Origin: Mesocentrotus franciscanus | Taxonomy: Eukaryota > Echinodermata > Echinoidea > Camarodonta > Strongylocentrotidae | Assembly: GCA_037976565.1 (NCBI GenBank) | Contig: CP137666.1 | Span: forward strand, 5,064,060 to 5,128,059 | Direction of reading: 5' to 3' | DNA: 64,000 nucleotides | Part shown: positions 61,141 through 64,000 of the stretch, piece by piece | Layout: the number at the start of each line of letters is the position of its first letter | Numbering within the stretch: the first letter of the stretch is position 1 | Program-made: the position numbers and the translations under genes | Notes under the pieces: generated by a model | Seen by the model: the letters and a program-made list of their open reading frames with translations, nothing else | What the model was told of the DNA's origin: nothing | Databases searched by the model: none

Positions 61141-61879
61141 CCATTTCCTCTACTTATCATTTGCTCTAATGACCATTAATGCTAATTATAGTTATTTAAT
61201 TGGTATAATTTCAATTTGGTCTAATCTGCAATAAACAATGCAGGGAGGTGAGACTAAACCTACTACCCATCTGGTATATTGCTTATTTAGTATATTTATC
61301 AGTCGGTCTAATTCCCAGTTAACTTTGTATAATGCCCATTTCGTCTACTATCCATATGGTCTCAATATAAAATAATAATCATTTAATCATAAATACTAAA
61401 AATCATTAAATGATAGGTGCTTTTTTTTTCTTGAGGGGGCTGCTCTGTTGTCAAAGCCTAGCTCATCATTTTATTGTGGACAAAGGATTTTTTTTTTCTC
61501 CGAATTTAATTCTTTGACTAAATTGCTTCATAGCCTAGTAGGTATATTTAGTATAATGGGAGATTGGCAGATCTCAAGTTGTACCATCAATTTTGATATT
61601 AACTTGACCTATGAGTAGGTCTATATTAATTAGGAAATGATATCTGAAAAAGTTACATTGTATAATGCATATTTAAATTAAAAAGAAACACTAAAAAAAA
61701 TAGAAGAAAAAAAATAACACAAACAATGAAAAAGATCATCAAATAAAAGCATTAATTTATTAATTTATAACCAAGTGATGGAGCCAGGTAAATTAATGAT
61801 ATGTGCTGGGAATTCTAACGTGTTCCAACTTCCAGACCCATGAGACATGCAGCTCATGTTAGGTGACGGACGGGACGTT

Positions 61880-62252
61880 AACAGGTAACAACAACAACAC
61901 AACAACAAATTGACAGTCCATCTATAGCCACGCCTCACGCACAACCACGTGCTTTTCTATTGACAACATTTAGAGACTGGTGTACTTTCTCAGAACTTCG
62001 GCAACGTTTGAAATACAGTACAACTATTAAAAAGAATCTATATATATCTTACTTTGCGCGCGGTTACGAAAGATCAAAGGTTATACAAGGCATTTAATTT
62101 TAGCGCGAAACAAACTCATAGCATTAAAAACCACTAACTACACTAGCACTGCACTGACAATCTGACATTCTGCCGTGTACCAGCATAGTGAATAGAAAGT
62201 GAAAATTGTCTCGGAGGGACTGTTCCTTATTGAAGTGATTCCCCAGCACGTA
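61880..62252 (+). promoter_or_regulatory. Weak candidate promoter and first exon, plus strand
   Basis: A CACGTG E-box (about 61947), a TATATATCTT string (about 62040) and a good donor CCCCAGCAC/gtaagt (exon end 62251) occur in order on the plus strand. No ATG-initiated coding frame is linked to them, so no gene is called. Confidence 0.25.
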
Positions 62253-62579
62253 AGTAACTGAAATATCAAACAATCGAATCAGTTTAAAGTTTTAAAATTA
62301 AATCGTGATCTTTCTCTTTGAAATTTCAACGCACGATCAGGTTTGCGCTCAGCCTCAGGCTCAGGCGAGGTATCCCTTTCTGACTGTACTGGTAGTGACT
62401 TGTGTGGTACATGGTAAAGCGAGCCAGTGCTGCAGCCGCGCCTTGCCGTGGCGATCGAGCCCGCGTGGCCGTGGCCTGGAGCTGTGTTAGTGGTCCTTTT
62501 GATTTAGCTTATGCCTTGGTAGACAGAAATAACCGTCTGGTATGGCCTATGGGTCATTCTTTAATAAAACTGACATTTG

Positions 62580-62658
62580 TGTATAGAGGCGGTCAGAGGA
62601 GCCAGATGCAATCTCAGCGGAACAACCGTCGATATCAGAGACTGAAGCTTTCGGTCTA
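62580..62658. repeat. 79-bp repeat, copy 1
   Basis: Matches 63362-63440 with two differences over 79 bp. Core GAGGAGCCAGATGCAATCTC and GGAACAACCGTCGATATC. Confidence 0.95.
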
Positions 62659-62944
62659 GTAATGCCTTGGTTAAGACGATAGTCAGCTCAGCTCAGCATG
62701 GATAGTAAACTTTAAGTTTGCAACTGCAAGTGCAAGTAATACTTGCACCTTATGTAAATAAGACAGATATAAAAGTTTGATTACCTATTTCCAAATGCGA
62801 AATTTATGGACTTATGTAGACTCTATATGAATTATCCAATTTTTTATCTCAGAACCATGAAACGGTATGTTCATGCATTTGAACTGGCAATCTATGACAT
62901 GACCCGGCCGATATATTTCTGGGTCAACCAACCAAAACAAGCCC

Positions 62945-63120
62945 AATGGCCAATCAGAGCATGTGTTTGATATTGGGCTTATGAATATTCAAACATCACT
63001 GGCTCAAGCTGGGCTGACTCATACGTAACTATTGCCTTTATTGGACGTTCGAAAAGAAAAAATGAAAATTCATCAATTAACTCAAACCAAGATGGCTGAC
63101 AACAAATCATGTTGACTACA
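62945..63120 (+). promoter_or_regulatory. Weak promoter-like signals (CCAAT box, YY1-like AAGATGGC)
   Basis: GGCCAATCAGAGC (about 62949) is a full CCAAT-box match. About 140 bp on, CCAAGATGGCTGAC resembles the AAGATGGC element found at or near many transcription starts. The ATG there opens only eight codons. Confidence 0.25.
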
Positions 63121-63361
63121 AGACTTTCAGTTTCTCGGATTAATCATTAATTTAGGATCTAAATGAGCAAGCTATCGTAAGTCAAAGTATGTATTTCCGG
63201 GTTATTTCTTATTTTTAATAAGATTCAGTGTAATATTGCAGCCAAAGTGAATATATGAAGACGTAAAGAGTGAAAAATCTTGTTGCATATCGCATTCATC
63301 TCAGTCTGGCTTAACCGAACCATTCGTTCCCCACACTACTGCATAGCCGTACTTCAGTCTA

Positions 63362-63440
63362 TGTATAGAGGGGGTCAGAGGAGCCAGATGCAATCTCAGC
63401 GGAACAACCGTCGATATCGGAGACTGAAGCTTTCGGTCTA
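63362..63440. repeat. 79-bp repeat, copy 2
   Basis: Direct repeat of 62580-62658, 782 bp away; flanking sequence is unrelated. Confidence 0.95.
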
Positions 63441-64000
63441 CTGGTATCATGCTATCAATCAGATATGATTATTAACGTGTGGGGACCGACCTTTAACCTC
63501 GCGTCACCGTCCAAAAGACTTGACTCGGTTTCAAATTTACCGTTTTTGCAGCGGGCCGAGTTGTCCCAAGGTCAGAGCCCGACTCCATATTAATATATGA
63601 ATATGTAAAAATGTACCATCATTGTAAATATGAAAAATCAAAAGAGGAAAAATAAATGAATTGTCGATCTTTGACTTAACTCACAACAGTCACCAAAAAT
63701 GAAGAAATAGTTAAAATAAAACGTCATTTTATTCTAGAATCTAATGGAAAGGTCAAACAAATTTGATAGTTGTCTTTTTTTTATTTAACAAATGGCACAT
63801 TAACTAAAGATATCCCCAATTATTTAAAGAGAGAGAGAAAGAGAGGAGTAGGGGGGAGAAATGAAAGGATCTGTTTGGAATGAGATATTTTGTTCATCTG
63901 TCATGAGCACTAGCGCAAGTGTGAGGTTGACATTATTTATTACCTTATTCCTGGATCTAGTTGAAAAATGCTGTAAAATCTGCAGTCTAGTTGCCAGATC

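Overview
The window is eukaryotic: AT-rich, intron-rich animal DNA dominated by one gene on the minus strand and by many repeats. Typical metazoan GT-AG introns, tRNA-derived SINEs, LINE fragments, hAT-like, piggyBac-like and Tc1/mariner-like non-autonomous elements and the repeat vocabulary (GTAGGCCTA, TACATGTA, GGAC-GGAC tracts ending in a CCCCTCCGAC hairpin) suggest a marine invertebrate deuterostome, most likely an echinoderm such as a sea urchin. The species call is inference; the gene call is firm.

Gene: twelve coding exons, all minus strand (34378 down to 1402), join in phase into the first 471 residues of a class I unconventional myosin of the MYO1A/MYO1B type. They carry the P-loop (GESGAGKT), switch I (NDNSSRFGK), switch II (DIYGFE), an acidic TEDS-rule residue and the start of the lower 50-kDa region. 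The rest of the motor, the light-chain-binding neck and the membrane-binding tail lie beyond base 1. A 5' UTR segment abuts the start codon, and a candidate TATA promoter with a non-coding first exon lies about 14 kb upstream (48830-49000).

Layout: 1-10130 holds nine exons, small introns, a decayed copy of part of one exon (2876-2972) and the arms of a roughly 160-bp inverted repeat around the 47-nt switch I exon. 10131-34189 holds large introns with three more exons plus the start exon, several MITEs, a CpG-rich islet (about 22160-22430), a 145-bp tandem duplication and polypyrimidine elements. 34480-48830 is the probable 5' intron, with a SINE, two LINE 3' fragments, a piggyBac-type deletion derivative, a hAT-like element and several hairpin repeats. 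49780-54677 contains two minisatellites, the second about 58 copies of a 62-bp unit with a local three-unit higher-order pattern. 54690-61140 is a nest of transposable elements: a 5'-truncated L1-like LINE with an 11-bp target duplication, a pyrimidine-rich insertion inside it, two opposed hAT-like MITEs with 8-bp duplications, and a SINE. 61140-64000 is less repetitive, with promoter-like signals and a 79-bp segment present twice; no coding gene could be established there.

A dispersed family of about 75-bp near-palindromes recurs at least eight times. Two copies differ in both arms in a way that keeps pairing. This, the inverted repeat around the switch I exon, the decayed exon copy and the higher-order minisatellite are the observations most worth following up. 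I found no evidence of a novel multi-gene system.
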